Both the position numbers and the translations under genes were made by a program. From Lachnospiraceae bacterium (lineage in GTDB: Bacteria > Bacillota > Clostridia > Lachnospirales > Lachnospiraceae): a DNA stretch of 64,000 nt. The stretch spans positions 248,001 through 312,000 of the forward strand of contig JAFVHP010000034.1 in NCBI GenBank assembly GCA_017474455.1. Direction: 5' to 3'. Under the pieces are notes generated by a model that was not told the DNA's origin, did no database searches, and was given only the letters and a program-made list of their open reading frames with translations. Each line of letters starts with the position of its first letter. Position 1 is the first letter of the stretch. Below, piece after piece: positions 36,759 to 46,302 of the stretch.

Positions 36759-37596
36759 ATCTTTGAACCTCCTCAATAATATTCTTTGGGGTTGAGGCCC
36801 CGGCAGTAATTCCAATCGACCGATCCTGTGGTGTCAGCTTAAGATCAAGTTCTTCGAGGGACTGGATAAAATATGTCCGTTCGCATTCCTTTTTGCAGAT
36901 CTCGAAAAGCTTCGCAGAATTAGAACTGTTTTTACCGCCAATAACTATCATGACATCTACCCTGGAAGCGATCAGCGCTGCCTCCTGCTGACGTATCCCG
37001 GTAGCGTTACAGACAGTATTCTCAACATAAAAATTATTGTATCCTTTATTATTTAAAATAGCAACAAATTCTTCAAATTTCTTGGAATGAAATGTGGTCT
37101 GCGCGACGATGCAGAGCGGGGTTTCGGGGGGCGCGTCAAATGCCTCGGCCTCTTCCCTTGTCTCGATCACGTCCACCGGCGAAACGGACCATCCCATATG
37201 GCCGACGACTTCCGCATGGCCGACATTTCCGATGATGACGATCCGCTTTCCCGACCGGCTCTGGCTGTCGACGATCCTGTGTATCCTCTGGACGAACGGG
37301 CAGGTCATATCGATCAGTTTAATGCCCGGCTTGTTCGAGAGTTTTTCAAAGATAGCCCTGGATACGCCGTGGGAACGGATGATCACGGTGCCGCTGTTGA
37401 CAGCGTCGATCTCGTCTTCCGATGAGATGATCCTGACCCCGCGTTTTTCCAGGTCCCTGACCACGATATCATTATGTATGACCGGGCCGTACGTATATAT
37501 GTCTCCGCTCCTGCCGATCTCATCATAGACAGCATCGACCGCCCTCTGGACGCCGAAACAGAAGCCGGCATGCTCAGCCAGTATTACTTCTCTCAC
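36733..37596 (-). CDS. ispH: 4-hydroxy-3-methylbut-2-enyl diphosphate reductase
   Basis: A 287-residue IspH, the iron-sulfur enzyme making IPP and DMAPP in the last step of the MEP isoprenoid pathway. The three cluster cysteines are seen in AEHAGFCFGVQRAV (Cys13), DMTCPFVQRIH and NTVCNATGIRQQ. HMGWSVSP-like and TAGASTP segments agree. A GTG at 37596 is the best start: conserved sequence begins there, and longer starts overlap the flavoprotein gene. Cytidylate kinase, often found between these genes, is absent. The end overlaps rpsA. Confidence 0.93.
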   Translation of the reverse strand: MREVILAEHAGFCFGVQRAVDAVYDEIGRSGDIYTYGPVIHNDIVVRDLEKRGVRIISSEDEIDAVNSGTVIIRSHGVSRAIFEKLSNKPGIKLIDMTCPFVQRIHRIVDSQSRSGKRIVIIGNVGHAEVVGHMGWSVSPVDVIETREEAEAFDAPPETPLCIVAQTTFHSKKFEEFVAILNNKGYNNFYVENTVCNATGIRQQEAALIASRVDVMIVIGGKNSSNSAKLFEICKKECERTYFIQSLEELDLKLTPQDRSIGITAGASTPKNIIEEVQRYVGTGTDI

Positions 37597-37627
37597 TTTT
37601 CCATCCGATCCCGGGTACAGCTGTATC

Positions 37628-38941
37628 TCATTCCCGTACTGCCTCATTTGCCAGATCCGCCGCGTTCGATCCCGCAAGATACCCTGTCGACCAGGCGATC
37701 TGCAGATTGAACCCTCCGGTCAGTGCGTCCGCATCCATGACTTCACCGGCAAAGAAAAGCCCGCGGACAAGCTTCGATCCCATAGTGGAAGAATTGATCT
37801 CTTTAAGCGATATCCCGCCCCCGGTGATGACCGCCTCGCTAAAGCCTCTTGTCCTGACCGCAGTCAGGGGGACTTTTTTCGTCAAAAGGGCCAGTTCCCC
37901 TATCTCTTTTTCATTTAAGGAGGACGCCTTTCTTTCCGGATCTATGCCGGAAAGGGAAGCCATGACAGATGACAGCCGGGCAGGGAAAAGAGTTCTCAGG
38001 ATATTGGCAAACGACCTTCCCGGCGCAGCCTCAAACTCCCTTTTTATCCTGGCTGTGAGCTGTTCAATGCTGAGTGCGGGTTTCAGGTCAAGAAAAAGGA
38101 GGTACCGCTTTGGGTGCTCTTTCGAACTGTCCGTAAAATCCAGATAGGAAGACAGCGAGAGGACAAGGGGCCCGCTGATCCCGAAATGCGTGAACAGCAT
38201 CTCTCCGAACCCGCTGTACAGCGCTTTCTTTTTTCCCTCTTCATACGCGGTCAGCTCGACGTTTTTCAGAGAAAGACCCTGCAGGGAAGAACACCATTTT
38301 TCACTGACTTCCACAGGGACCAGGGAAGGCCTCTGTTTTACGAGCGTATGCCCGGCAGCCCTGGCAAAACGGTACCCGTCTCCTGTAGAACCGGTAGCCG
38401 GGTAAGACAGACCTCCCGTGCAGACTACGACAGCAGGTGCTTCGAATACTTCCCCGTAGGCCGTCTTGATCCCGCGGACAGCTTCCTCCGGTATGCCTGA
38501 TCCTTCTGCGGTATCGCCGCTGCCCGGACGGGTAAGGATCTCCGCAGCCGGTGTGTTATACATGATCTTGATGCCTTCGTTCTTCAGCGCTTTGAGCAGA
38601 GCAGCCGTGACATCTGACGCGTGATCGCTCACAGGAAAAACACGGTTTCCCCTTTCGGTCTTAACATGACAGCCGTTTTCTTCAAGGAGCTCCATCATAT
38701 CGGCGGGCGCAAAAGAATAGACCGCATGATACAGGAACTTCCTGCCGTTGACGACGGAATCGAAAAAATCCTCCATATCGCAGGCGTTGGTAAGATTGCA
38801 TCTTCCTTTGCCGGTGATGTAGATCTTCTTTCCTGCCTTTTCGTTCTTTTCCAGCAGCAGGACCCGGGCCCCCCGGCGGGCAGCACTGTACGCCGCCAGC
38901 ATTCCCGATGCCCCTGCACCGATCACAATAACATCAAACAC
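37628..38941 (-). CDS. HI0933/YhiN-type FAD-dependent oxidoreductase
   Basis: A 437-residue flavoprotein with an N-terminal FAD motif (VIVIGAGASGMLAAYSAARRGARVLLLE), then GKKIYITGKGRCNLTNAC. It ends with GLFFAGEVMDADALTGGFNLQIAWSTGYLAG, which carries the second nucleotide-contact region. The family is sometimes annotated as BaiN or aminoacetone oxidase; the physiological reaction of this member is unknown. It sits upstream of ispH with a 31-base gap, a common clostridial order. Confidence 0.9.
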   Translation of the reverse strand: MFDVIVIGAGASGMLAAYSAARRGARVLLLEKNEKAGKKIYITGKGRCNLTNACDMEDFFDSVVNGRKFLYHAVYSFAPADMMELLEENGCHVKTERGNRVFPVSDHASDVTAALLKALKNEGIKIMYNTPAAEILTRPGSGDTAEGSGIPEEAVRGIKTAYGEVFEAPAVVVCTGGLSYPATGSTGDGYRFARAAGHTLVKQRPSLVPVEVSEKWCSSLQGLSLKNVELTAYEEGKKKALYSGFGEMLFTHFGISGPLVLSLSSYLDFTDSSKEHPKRYLLFLDLKPALSIEQLTARIKREFEAAPGRSFANILRTLFPARLSSVMASLSGIDPERKASSLNEKEIGELALLTKKVPLTAVRTRGFSEAVITGGGISLKEINSSTMGSKLVRGLFFAGEVMDADALTGGFNLQIAWSTGYLAGSNAADLANEAVRE

Positions 38942-38987
38942 TTTCGATAACTGTCCTTCTTCTCACTCACGGTAAACGGCAGCAGGT

Positions 38988-40358
38988 TCACAGGAATATG
39001 TATTTTATGAGGAATATTACGGCCAGGATATACATCAGTAAGGAGACCTTTTCTTTTTTCCCGGTGAAAACATTCAGCAGTACGAAAGAAATGATCCCCA
39101 GCGCGATGCCTTCCGATATCGAATACAAAAACGGCATGGCCGTAATGGTGATAAAGGCGGGAATAGCCTCGACAGGATCGCTCCATGCGATATCGCCGGC
39201 CTGCTGTACCATCATGAAACCGACCAGGACGAGCGCAGGCGCTGTCGCGAAGGAAGGTATCGCCAGGAACAGCGGGGAGAAGAAAAGTGCCAGAAGAAAC
39301 ATAAGGCCCGCAAAGACCGAAGTCAGGCCGGTCTTGCCGCCCTCCGCAACGCCGGCGGACGATTCTACGAATGTAGTGATCGTCGATGTGCCGAGCCCGG
39401 CACCGACGATCGTCCCGACGGAATCAGCCAGAAGAGCTCCCCTGATACCCGGAAGCTTCCCGTTCTCATCCAGAAGATCGGCTTTTGTCGCGCATCCCAT
39501 AAGGGTACCGAGTGTATCGAATACGTCAATGAACAGGAACGCGAACAGGACGGTAATAAAATCCATCGGTTTTCTGGCAATGACCGAAAAATCGAATTTG
39601 AAAAATGTGGAAGAAATGGAGGCGGGCATGGAAACGATCGCCGCAGGGATGGCACTGTAATATCCGGCAGCGGGATCCGGCACATAAACATGGAGCGCTT
39701 CGCAGATCATGCCCAGTATCCACGTCGCGATCATCCCGATCAGGACATTTCCCTTGACGTCCTTCAGGACAAGGACTGCTGTGATCAGGATACCGACCAT
39801 TGCAAGAATGACCGTGATGCCTTCAGTCCTGAACGTACCTGCTTCAATAGAACTGCTCAGGGAGAACATGGTGATCAGGGTCGAGGAGTCTCCGACCACG
39901 ATACCGGCATTCTGCAGTCCGATAAAGCAGATAAAGAAACCGATACCGACGGAAGCCGCTACTTTCAGTGTCTTCGGGATCGCGTTGAATATCGCTTCCC
40001 GGACATTCGTCAGGGACAGGATCACAAAAATGATGCCCTCGGTAAAGACCGCTGCCAGAGCAACTTTCCAGGAGTATCCCATGCCCAGGACGACCGTATA
40101 TGCGAAAAAGGCATTCAGCCCCATTCCTGCTGAAAGGGCAAAAGGAAGGTTCGCGAGGACGCCCATCAGCACCGTCGCAAGAGCGGATGCCAGTGCGGTA
40201 GCCGTGAAAACAGCGCCGGAATCCATACCTGAAGCGCCCAGGATAGTCGGATTGACCGCCAGTATATATGCCATCGTCATGAAAGTAGTGATGCCGGCGA
40301 TCAGTTCGGTACGTATATTCGTTTTTCTTTCACTGAGTTTGAAAAGCTTCTCCAGCAT
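38988..40358 (-). CDS. NCS2 family purine permease (AzgA / guanine-hypoxanthine type)
   Basis: A 456-residue transporter with about 12 to 14 membrane segments. Signatures: RTELIAGITTFMTMAYILAVNPTIL at the start, the helix-break motif FALSAGMGLNAFFAYTVV, and FIDVFDTLGTLMGCATKADLLDE with the substrate-contact acidic residue. These place it in the AzgA-like branch that imports adenine, guanine and hypoxanthine with protons. GGAGGAG lies 9 bases before the ATG at 40358; longer frames run into the tpiA terminator. Confidence 0.92.
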   Translation of the reverse strand: MLEKLFKLSERKTNIRTELIAGITTFMTMAYILAVNPTILGASGMDSGAVFTATALASALATVLMGVLANLPFALSAGMGLNAFFAYTVVLGMGYSWKVALAAVFTEGIIFVILSLTNVREAIFNAIPKTLKVAASVGIGFFICFIGLQNAGIVVGDSSTLITMFSLSSSIEAGTFRTEGITVILAMVGILITAVLVLKDVKGNVLIGMIATWILGMICEALHVYVPDPAAGYYSAIPAAIVSMPASISSTFFKFDFSVIARKPMDFITVLFAFLFIDVFDTLGTLMGCATKADLLDENGKLPGIRGALLADSVGTIVGAGLGTSTITTFVESSAGVAEGGKTGLTSVFAGLMFLLALFFSPLFLAIPSFATAPALVLVGFMMVQQAGDIAWSDPVEAIPAFITITAMPFLYSISEGIALGIISFVLLNVFTGKKEKVSLLMYILAVIFLIKYIFL

Positions 40359-40399
40359 GATCTGTACTCCTCCGTTCATATCTGCCGATAAAGAAGATA

Positions 40400-40435
40400 A
40401 AGCTAAATGCTGCGGTCCGCTAAGGGGCCGCAGCA
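40400..40435 (-). terminator. Terminator-like hairpin after tpiA
   Basis: On the minus strand TGCTGCGG pairs with CCGCAGCA around a 12-base loop and is followed by TTTAGCTTT. It lies about 33 bases past the tpiA stop. The T-tract is interrupted. Confidence 0.6.
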
Positions 40436-40467
40436 TTATTGCAGTTCAAATCGTGACCGGCTGTTGA

Positions 40468-41219
40468 TCAGCGGTTGTAATTAACGATCTCGCCGAAATC
40501 GGGCTTTAAGGACGCGCCGCCGATCAGGCCGCCGTCGATGTCGGGCTTTGCAAGAAGTTCTTTGCAGTTGCCGGCATTCATTGATCCGCCGTACTGGATG
40601 CGGATCTTTTCGGCTGTATCTGCACCGTACAGCTCGCAGATCAGATCACGGATAGCCTTGCAGACTTCCTGGGCCTGGTCAGATGTGGCTGTCTTTCCGG
40701 TGCCGATCGCCCAGATGGGTTCGTAGCGATGACCATGGAAGAAGCCTGCTCTGCGCTGACATCTTTCAGGTCCTGCTTGATCTGCAGCCTGATCCAGTCG
40801 ATCGTAACGCCGTTTTCCCTCTGCTCAAGTGATTCGCCGCAGCAAAGGATAGGTGTAAGTCCGTGTTCAAATGCTTTCAGCACCTTCTTGTTCAGGAATG
40901 CATCATCTTCCTTGAAGTATTCTCTTCTTTCAGAGTGGCCGATGATAACATATTTGCATCCGGCGTCAACGAGCATGCCGGGAGCGATCTCGCCGGTGTA
41001 TGCGCCTTTTTCTTCAACATACATGTTCTCGGCGCCTACTTCGACATTGGTGCCTTTGACTGCCTCGACGACCGGTACGATATCGACCGCGGGAACGCAG
41101 TAAACAACATCAACATCCGGATTGTCTACAAGAGGCTTTAATGTATTTGCCAGGGCAACCGCTTCTGAAGGTGTCATGTTCATCTTCCAGTTGCCGGCGA
41201 TAATCTTACGTCTTGCCAT
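40468..41219 (-). pseudogene. tpiA: Triosephosphate isomerase, one-base frameshift
   Basis: TpiA interconverts dihydroxyacetone phosphate and glyceraldehyde 3-phosphate. From the ATG at 41219 (GGAGG 10 bases upstream) the frame is normal through AGNWKMN (Lys12), [11 protein letters not shown] (catalytic His) and [10 protein letters not shown]. After VIA one base is missing near 40724-40727. Continuing one frame over restores [18 protein letters not shown] and the end GEIVNYNR, with TGA at 40468-40470. With the base restored the protein is 250 residues, the family norm. As written, the catalytic Glu of YEPIW and the phosphate loop are lost. No slippery sequence is seen. Confidence 0.92.
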
Positions 41220-41263
41220 TTGATCTATTCCTCCAATATGTTCCTGTCTGTACACTGAATTAA

Positions 41264-42496
41264 TTATTTGTCATCCGCCGCGGCAACACCGGGAAGTTCC
41301 TTGCCTTCAAGGAATTCAAGGGAAGCACCGCCGCCGGTGGAGATATGGCTCATCTTGTCGCCGTAGCCGAGCTGGTTGACTGCCGCTGCGGAATCACCGC
41401 CGCCGATGATGGTCGTCGCTTCGGTCTCTGCAAGAGCTGCCGCAACAGCCTTGGTGCCCTTCGCGAGAATGGGATTCTCGAATACGCCCATAGGTCCGTT
41501 CCATACGACGGTCTTTGCAGCTGCTACCGCTTCGGAATACAGTTCGATCGTCTTCGGTCCGATATCCATACCCATCCTGTCGGCAGGGATCTTGTCGGAA
41601 TCAACGGTCCAAGTAGCGATCTCGGCATCGATGGGATCCGGGAATGCTTCGGTAACTACCGTATCGACGGGAAGTAGGAGCTTCTTGCCAAGGGCGTCTG
41701 CTTTTTCAAGCATTTCTTTGCAGTAATCGACCTTGCTGTCGTCAAGCAGGGACGTGCCGATCTCATATCCCTTCGCCTTGAGGAAGGTGTAGGCCATGCC
41801 GCCGCCGATGATCAGGGTGTCGCACTTTTCAAGAAGGTTGTTGATGACGTTCAGTTTGTCGGCAACCTTGGCGCCGCCGAGAATGGCAACAAAAGGACGT
41901 ACCGGATCTTCAACAGCATTGCCGAGGAACTGGATCTCTTTCTGCATCAGATAACCGACAGCATTCGTGCCGCCCTTTTCCGTGATGTATTTGGTAACTA
42001 CCGCTACGGAAGCGTGTGCCCTGTGGGCAGAACCGAAAGCGTCGCAGACATAATCATCAGCAAGATCGGCAAGCTCTTTTGCGAAAGCTTCGCCGGCTTC
42101 TTCGGGCTTTGTCTCTTCTTTGCCGCGGAAACGTGTATTCTGAAGCAGGACGACATCCCCTTCCTTCATTTCAGCAACAGCCGCTGTCGCAGCTTCGCCG
42201 GTCACGTTGTAGTCAGCAACGAATTTGACTTCCTTGCCGAGTTTCTCGGAAAGCCTTGCAGCAACGGGTGCCAGTGATTCGCCTTCATTGGGGCCGTTCT
42301 TTACCTTGCCGAGGTGGGAGCAGAGGATGACCTTTGCGCCGTCGGCAATGAGCTTGTTGATCGTAGGAAGCGCGGCTACGATACGTGTCTCATCCGTGAT
42401 CTTTCCTTCCTTTAAAGGAACATTGAAGTCGCATCTGACAAGAACTCTTCTGCCGCTTGCATTAAAATCGTCAACGGATTTCTTATTAAGTCCCAT
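41264..42496 (-). CDS. pgk: Phosphoglycerate kinase
   Basis: A 410-residue PGK that makes ATP from 1,3-bisphosphoglycerate. Motifs: [22 protein letters not shown] (substrate site), [59 protein letters not shown], and the nucleotide loop [15 protein letters not shown]. The gene lies between gap and tpiA in the classic lower-glycolysis order, 45 bases before tpiA, so all three are probably driven from the gap promoter. Confidence 0.97.
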   Translation of the reverse strand: MGLNKKSVDDFNASGRRVLVRCDFNVPLKEGKITDETRIVAALPTINKLIADGAKVILCSHLGKVKNGPNEGESLAPVAARLSEKLGKEVKFVADYNVTGEAATAAVAEMKEGDVVLLQNTRFRGKEETKPEEAGEAFAKELADLADDYVCDAFGSAHRAHASVAVVTKYITEKGGTNAVGYLMQKEIQFLGNAVEDPVRPFVAILGGAKVADKLNVINNLLEKCDTLIIGGGMAYTFLKAKGYEIGTSLLDDSKVDYCKEMLEKADALGKKLLLPVDTVVTEAFPDPIDAEIATWTVDSDKIPADRMGMDIGPKTIELYSEAVAAAKTVVWNGPMGVFENPILAKGTKAVAAALAETEATTIIGGGDSAAAVNQLGYGDKMSHISTGGGASLEFLEGKELPGVAAADDK

Positions 42497-42548
42497 GGAA
42501 ATCTCCTCTCTTAGAAATTACAGAACTTATTTCTTTTTTACCTTAAGA

Positions 42549-42574
42549 GGTCCGGCCCTTGCAAAGGCCGGACC
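42549..42574. other. Stable hairpin between gap and pgk
   Basis: GGTCCGGCC and GGCCGGACC form a perfect 9 bp stem with an 8-base loop. No T-run follows on the minus strand, so it is not a standard terminator. It may protect the 3' end of a processed gap mRNA or reduce read-through into pgk. Confidence 0.6.
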
Positions 42575-42610
42575 CCGGTTTTAGTTCCTTTTGGAATGCT
42601 CTCTGTATGA

Positions 42611-43642
42611 TCAGCCGAGCTCTGCGAAATACTTGATGGTCCTTACCATCTGGCTGGTATAGGAATTCTCATTGTCATACCAGGAAACTACTTCGACAAG
42701 AGTCTTGCCGTCGGGCATGGGAGCTACCATGGTCTGTGTGGCATCGAACAGTGAGCCGTAGCGCATTCCGACGATATCGGAGGAAACGATCTGCTCTTCT
42801 GTATAGCCATAGGACTCATTTGCAGCAGCCTTCATAGCAGCATTGATCTCTTCCTTTGTAGCATCGGCTTTGTCGATAACTGCGAACAGAAGGGTCGTGG
42901 AACCTGTAGGAGTAGGAACACGCTGTGCTGCGCCGATAAGCTTGCCGTTCAGTTCAGGGATAACAAGGCCGATAGCCTTTGCAGCGCCTGTGCTGTTGGG
43001 AACGATATTGACTGCGCCGGCACGGGCACGCCTTAAGTCGCCCTTCCTCTGAGGTCCGTCGAGGATCATCTGGTCGCCGGTGTAAGCGTGGATCGTGCAC
43101 ATGATACCGGACTGGACAGGAGCGAAATCGTTAAGAGCCTTAGCCATGGGAGCAAGGCAGTTGGTCGTGCAGCTGGCAGCAGAAATGATCGTGTCATCCT
43201 TTGTCAGTGTTTCGTGGTTAACATTGTAAACGATTGTAGGAAGATCATTTCCTGCGGGAGCGGAAATAACGACCTTCTTTGCACCGGCATTGATATGAGC
43301 CTGCGCTTTAGCCTTGGATGTATAGAAGCCGGAGCATTCAAGAACTACGTCGACACCGATCTCTCCCCAAGGGCAGTTGTTTGCATCGGGCTCTTTGTAG
43401 ATCTTAATGGTCTGGCCCTTAACTGTGATCGTACCAGCCTCATCATCAGCTGTAACATCATCTTCCTTGCCGATCTCAACATAACGGCCCTGAGAAGAAT
43501 CATACTTTAAAAGATGTGCAAGCATCTTGGGGCTTGTCAGATCGTTGATCGCAACAATTTCATATCCTTCAGCGCCAAACATCTGCCTGAAAGCAAGACG
43601 GCCGATACGGCCAAAACCATTAATTGCAACTCTTACTGCCAT
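42611..43642 (-). CDS. gap: Glyceraldehyde-3-phosphate dehydrogenase
   Basis: A 343-residue GapA-type enzyme oxidising glyceraldehyde 3-phosphate with NAD. The Rossmann loop is [12 protein letters not shown] (residues 7-18), Asp34 fits NAD preference, and the active site [17 protein letters not shown] places the nucleophile at Cys158. The C-terminal [19 protein letters not shown] is conserved. It is the first gene of gap-pgk-tpiA and is preceded by a near-consensus promoter. An AGGAGG ribosome site precedes the ATG. Confidence 0.97.
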   Translation of the reverse strand: MAVRVAINGFGRIGRLAFRQMFGAEGYEIVAINDLTSPKMLAHLLKYDSSQGRYVEIGKEDDVTADDEAGTITVKGQTIKIYKEPDANNCPWGEIGVDVVLECSGFYTSKAKAQAHINAGAKKVVISAPAGNDLPTIVYNVNHETLTKDDTIISAASCTTNCLAPMAKALNDFAPVQSGIMCTIHAYTGDQMILDGPQRKGDLRRARAGAVNIVPNSTGAAKAIGLVIPELNGKLIGAAQRVPTPTGSTTLLFAVIDKADATKEEINAAMKAAANESYGYTEEQIVSSDIVGMRYGSLFDATQTMVAPMPDGKTLVEVVSWYDNENSYTSQMVRTIKYFAELG

Positions 43643-43709
43643 GTCTTTTCCTCCTGAAACTCAATGATTACATGATTACTGAATTTTTTCACAATTAATC
43701 AGCAAGATT

Positions 43710-43738
43710 ATTGTACAAATCTGTATGGCAAAATTCAA
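43710..43738 (-). promoter_or_regulatory. gap promoter, TTGAAT-N17-TACAAT
   Basis: On the minus strand TTGAAT (43733-43738) and TACAAT (43710-43715) are separated by 17 bases, about 68 bases before the gap start. It probably drives gap, pgk and tpiA. Confidence 0.75.
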
Positions 43739-43755
43739 GTCCGCCGCAAAAAAAC

Positions 43756-43784
43756 TTGGTCGCCGGAACATTCTGATATAGAAT
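43756..43784 (+). promoter_or_regulatory. Promoter of the PHP phosphatase, TTGGTC-N17-TAGAAT
   Basis: TTGGTC (43756-43761) and TAGAAT (43779-43784) are spaced by 17 bases. The -10 ends 7 bases before the ATG at 43792, so transcription would begin at or next to the start codon, implying a leaderless mRNA. Confidence 0.5.
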
Positions 43785-43791
43785 AAGACTC

Positions 43792-44643
43792 ATGAAAATA
43801 TTATCCGATTGTCATGTCCATACTTCTTTTTCCGGGGACAGCCCGGCCGCGATGCAGGATCAGATCGAATCCGCCATCCGTGCCGGCCTCAGGATCCTCA
43901 CCTTTACCGACCACCTGGATCTGGATTACCCTTACGACAGGTGCCCTGACCTTAAAGACGGCGCCTTTGACCTCGATATACCTGCCGCATACTCTTCATT
44001 TTCAGCTCTGAAGGAGATGTACGCAGGCCGCATTGAGCTGCACTTCGGCATAGAAATGGGTCTTCTGCCCTATCTTGGCCCGACTTATGAAGAGATCCTG
44101 GCAGAGCATCCTGAAATAGAATTTGTGATCGGATCCACACACCTTTCCAGCATGCCAGCTGACGGAGGGGAAATCTATGCCGACCCTTATTATCTTTCCT
44201 TTTTTGAGAACATGACTGTGGAAGAAGCGCTCCGCCGGTATTTCCGGTTCTCCCTTGAGTGTGTGGAACGCTGCGGTTTTTTTGACAGCTACGGCCACCT
44301 TGACTACATAGTCCGTTATACGCCTGACAAAGGTCTGACCTATAAATATGAAGATTACGCCGACGTGATCGATCCGATCCTCAGGCTCCTGGCAGAACGG
44401 GGCACCGCCCTGGAGCTGAATACGTCTTCCCTGCGCAAAGGATGCATGGAACCCAATCCCTGCAGAAAGATCCTAAGGCGCTTTAAGGAACTGGGCGGCA
44501 AGATGATAACAGTCGGCTCCGATGCGCACAGGACAAATGAAATAGCCGCAGACTTCGGGGAGGCTGAAAGAGCGCTCCGAGACTGCGGCTATGATTCCTA
44601 TTATGTTTTCAGGAACAGGGTCCCTGTCGAAATGAGGCTTTGA
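43792..44643 (+). CDS. PHP-domain phosphatase, histidinol-phosphatase (HisJ) type
   Basis: A 283-residue PHP phosphoesterase of the HisJ/HisK group. Metal ligands are visible in order: DCHVHTSFSGDS (residues 6-17), FTDHLDL, GIEMG, IGSTH, GHLDYIVRY, and the terminal GSDAHR. Members hydrolyse histidinol phosphate in histidine synthesis, but no other his gene is nearby, so another phosphate ester is possible. It is the second plus-strand protein gene, divergent from gap. No Shine-Dalgarno is present. Confidence 0.85.
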   Translation: MKILSDCHVHTSFSGDSPAAMQDQIESAIRAGLRILTFTDHLDLDYPYDRCPDLKDGAFDLDIPAAYSSFSALKEMYAGRIELHFGIEMGLLPYLGPTYEEILAEHPEIEFVIGSTHLSSMPADGGEIYADPYYLSFFENMTVEEALRRYFRFSLECVERCGFFDSYGHLDYIVRYTPDKGLTYKYEDYADVIDPILRLLAERGTALELNTSSLRKGCMEPNPCRKILRRFKELGGKMITVGSDAHRTNEIAADFGEAERALRDCGYDSYYVFRNRVPVEMRL

Positions 44644-44648
44644 TCCGG

Positions 44649-46109
44649 TTACTCGAATCTCAGGAATTCGACTTTTACATATCCCGTATTCCCGTTATAG
44701 CGTACCTTGATCCAGCCGTCTTCTTCCGGTGCGATCACTTCCATTTCAGCCCCGGGATACGCAAGGTCGACATGCTCTGACACTGTACTGGCTTCGCTTC
44801 TTACATAAATACTTTCGAGTGCGATCGCCCTTCCCGGCGTCTCTTCTGAGAAACCGGAAGTATCCACTGAAGCGCTTTCCGGTTCAGTACCGGCGTCGCC
44901 CTCATCCTCTTCATCCGCCAGTTTTCTCAGATACTCTGACTTGACATAGACCTCTCCGCCTTCAAACCGGATCCGGCTCCAGCCGCTCTCCAGTTCCGCA
45001 AGAAGCTCATATACGGTACCGGGCGCGATCATGCCGACAGCAGCGGAGTTTACCGATTCCGCAGCCCTGACATTGACGACCTCTCTGGCTTCCACCTGTT
45101 TATCGGGATCGATATTCACCACCGGTTCGGGCTCCGGCTGCTGGATGGATGCCGGCGCGCTCTCTCCCGGTTCCTCACCGATGCCGGCGCCGCTCGCGGC
45201 CGCCAGCTGCGTGCCGACTTTGATATTGATCTGCTGTGTCAGATCGTCCATGAACCTTGTCATATTGTCATCGGCGGCGATCATCTCATTATATTCGACA
45301 TTGACCCGGTTATGCAGATCCTTTACATCGTCCAGGAGGGATATTCCGTTTATATAGTTCTGGATCTCATCGGATTCATTCTGGATATTGATAAACAGCC
45401 TTCCGTCATCGCCGGTACAGACGTACATGGTATTCATCCCGGGCACGTCGCCGATGTAGTCTATGAATTTGACTTTGGAATAAACATAGCACACGTAACT
45501 GTCCGAAACCGGGCCGGGTTTGGTGTATACATCGACAAGGCTGTAATGATCCACGTATTCTGAGATCGCTTCCATCCTCAGAAGACTGCTTTCGGAAAGA
45601 TAAGGATTGCAGGCAACGATCGTATCCCTGTCGCCCGTAGCCATCGCGCCGTAATAAACGGCAAAGAAATCATTCAGCGCAGGATAAGCATTCAGTTCCA
45701 GCGGCGCATCCACGGGAATGGGGATGGCGTTATCCGGTATCTCGGAGATCGCGGTGTCACCCTCACCGGGTTCGGAAACAGTTCTGACACGGCTGACCAT
45801 AATGATGCCGATCACTGCAAGGGCTGCTGCCATAATGATCAGGACAGGCAGTACCAGTCTTAAGTTGACCAGGATCCACTTGCCCAGAAGCGACAGGAAA
45901 AGTTTGAACTTCGGCCAGAACTTATCGTCCGCACTTTCCGGTGCAGGAGTATTCTCTTTGCCTGTCTGTACAGCCTGATCCGCAGCGCTCCCGCCGGCCG
46001 GTGCGGCCGGTGCAGAGGCGTCAGCAGTCTGCTGGTCCGGTGCAATATCTGTATTCTGAACGGTACGGACGATCTGTTCGTTTAGACCGTTGTCAGAAGT
46101 ATTAGCCAA
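44649..46109 (-). CDS. Single-pass membrane protein with two extracellular SH3 domains
   Basis: A 486-residue protein with an Ala/Pro-rich cytoplasmic N-terminus (1-65), one membrane helix at about 83-106, an uncharacterised domain (about 125-310) and two bacterial SH3 domains. These are at about 335-400 (VVNVRAAESVNSAAVGMIAP) and 425-486 (ESIYVRSEASTVSEHVDLAYPG), joined by an acidic linker. SH3b domains often bind peptidoglycan, so this is probably a wall-contacting surface protein. No enzymatic domain is recognised. Confidence 0.82.
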   Translation of the reverse strand: MANTSDNGLNEQIVRTVQNTDIAPDQQTADASAPAAPAGGSAADQAVQTGKENTPAPESADDKFWPKFKLFLSLLGKWILVNLRLVLPVLIIMAAALAVIGIIMVSRVRTVSEPGEGDTAISEIPDNAIPIPVDAPLELNAYPALNDFFAVYYGAMATGDRDTIVACNPYLSESSLLRMEAISEYVDHYSLVDVYTKPGPVSDSYVCYVYSKVKFIDYIGDVPGMNTMYVCTGDDGRLFINIQNESDEIQNYINGISLLDDVKDLHNRVNVEYNEMIAADDNMTRFMDDLTQQINIKVGTQLAAASGAGIGEEPGESAPASIQQPEPEPVVNIDPDKQVEAREVVNVRAAESVNSAAVGMIAPGTVYELLAELESGWSRIRFEGGEVYVKSEYLRKLADEEDEGDAGTEPESASVDTSGFSEETPGRAIALESIYVRSEASTVSEHVDLAYPGAEMEVIAPEEDGWIKVRYNGNTGYVKVEFLRFE

Positions 46110-46145
46110 AACCGTCTCTCCTTTCCCGCTGTCCGGAAATTAAAA

Positions 46146-46217
46146 TGCACCCGACAGGAATCGAACCTGCATTAAAGGCGTCGGAGGCCTTCGTTCTATC
46201 CATTAGACTACGGGTGC
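46146..46217 (-). tRNA. tRNA-Arg (anticodon CCG)
   Basis: The cloverleaf on the minus strand has a GCACCCG acceptor pairing with CGGGTGC, a D arm around GTCTAATGGATAGAAC, an anticodon stem AAGGC/GCCTT with loop CTCCGAC, and a T arm CAGG-TTCGATT-CCTG. The discriminator is A and CCA is not encoded. It reads CGG codons. Confidence 0.96.
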
Positions 46218-46268
46218 ATATCCGCCGGTCGGCACCGGTTTTATCCGCCGGCCGACGGTAACTTATTT

Positions 46269-46297
46269 AAATTACCACACGTTTACTGGCTTGACAA
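46269..46297 (-). promoter_or_regulatory. tRNA-Arg promoter, TTGTCA-N17-TAATTT
   Basis: On the minus strand TTGTCA (46292-46297) and TAATTT (46269-46274) are spaced by 17 bases in the short gap between the thrS stop and the tRNA. GC-rich complementary segments (around 46219-46258) lie between the promoter and the tRNA and could fold in the precursor. Confidence 0.5.
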
Positions 46298-46302
46298 GCC
46301 TG

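Noticed and set aside
42549..42574. Rho-independent terminator between gap and pgk
   Set aside because: The stem is strong but no T-tract follows on the minus strand and pgk has no obvious promoter, so I list it only as a hairpin.
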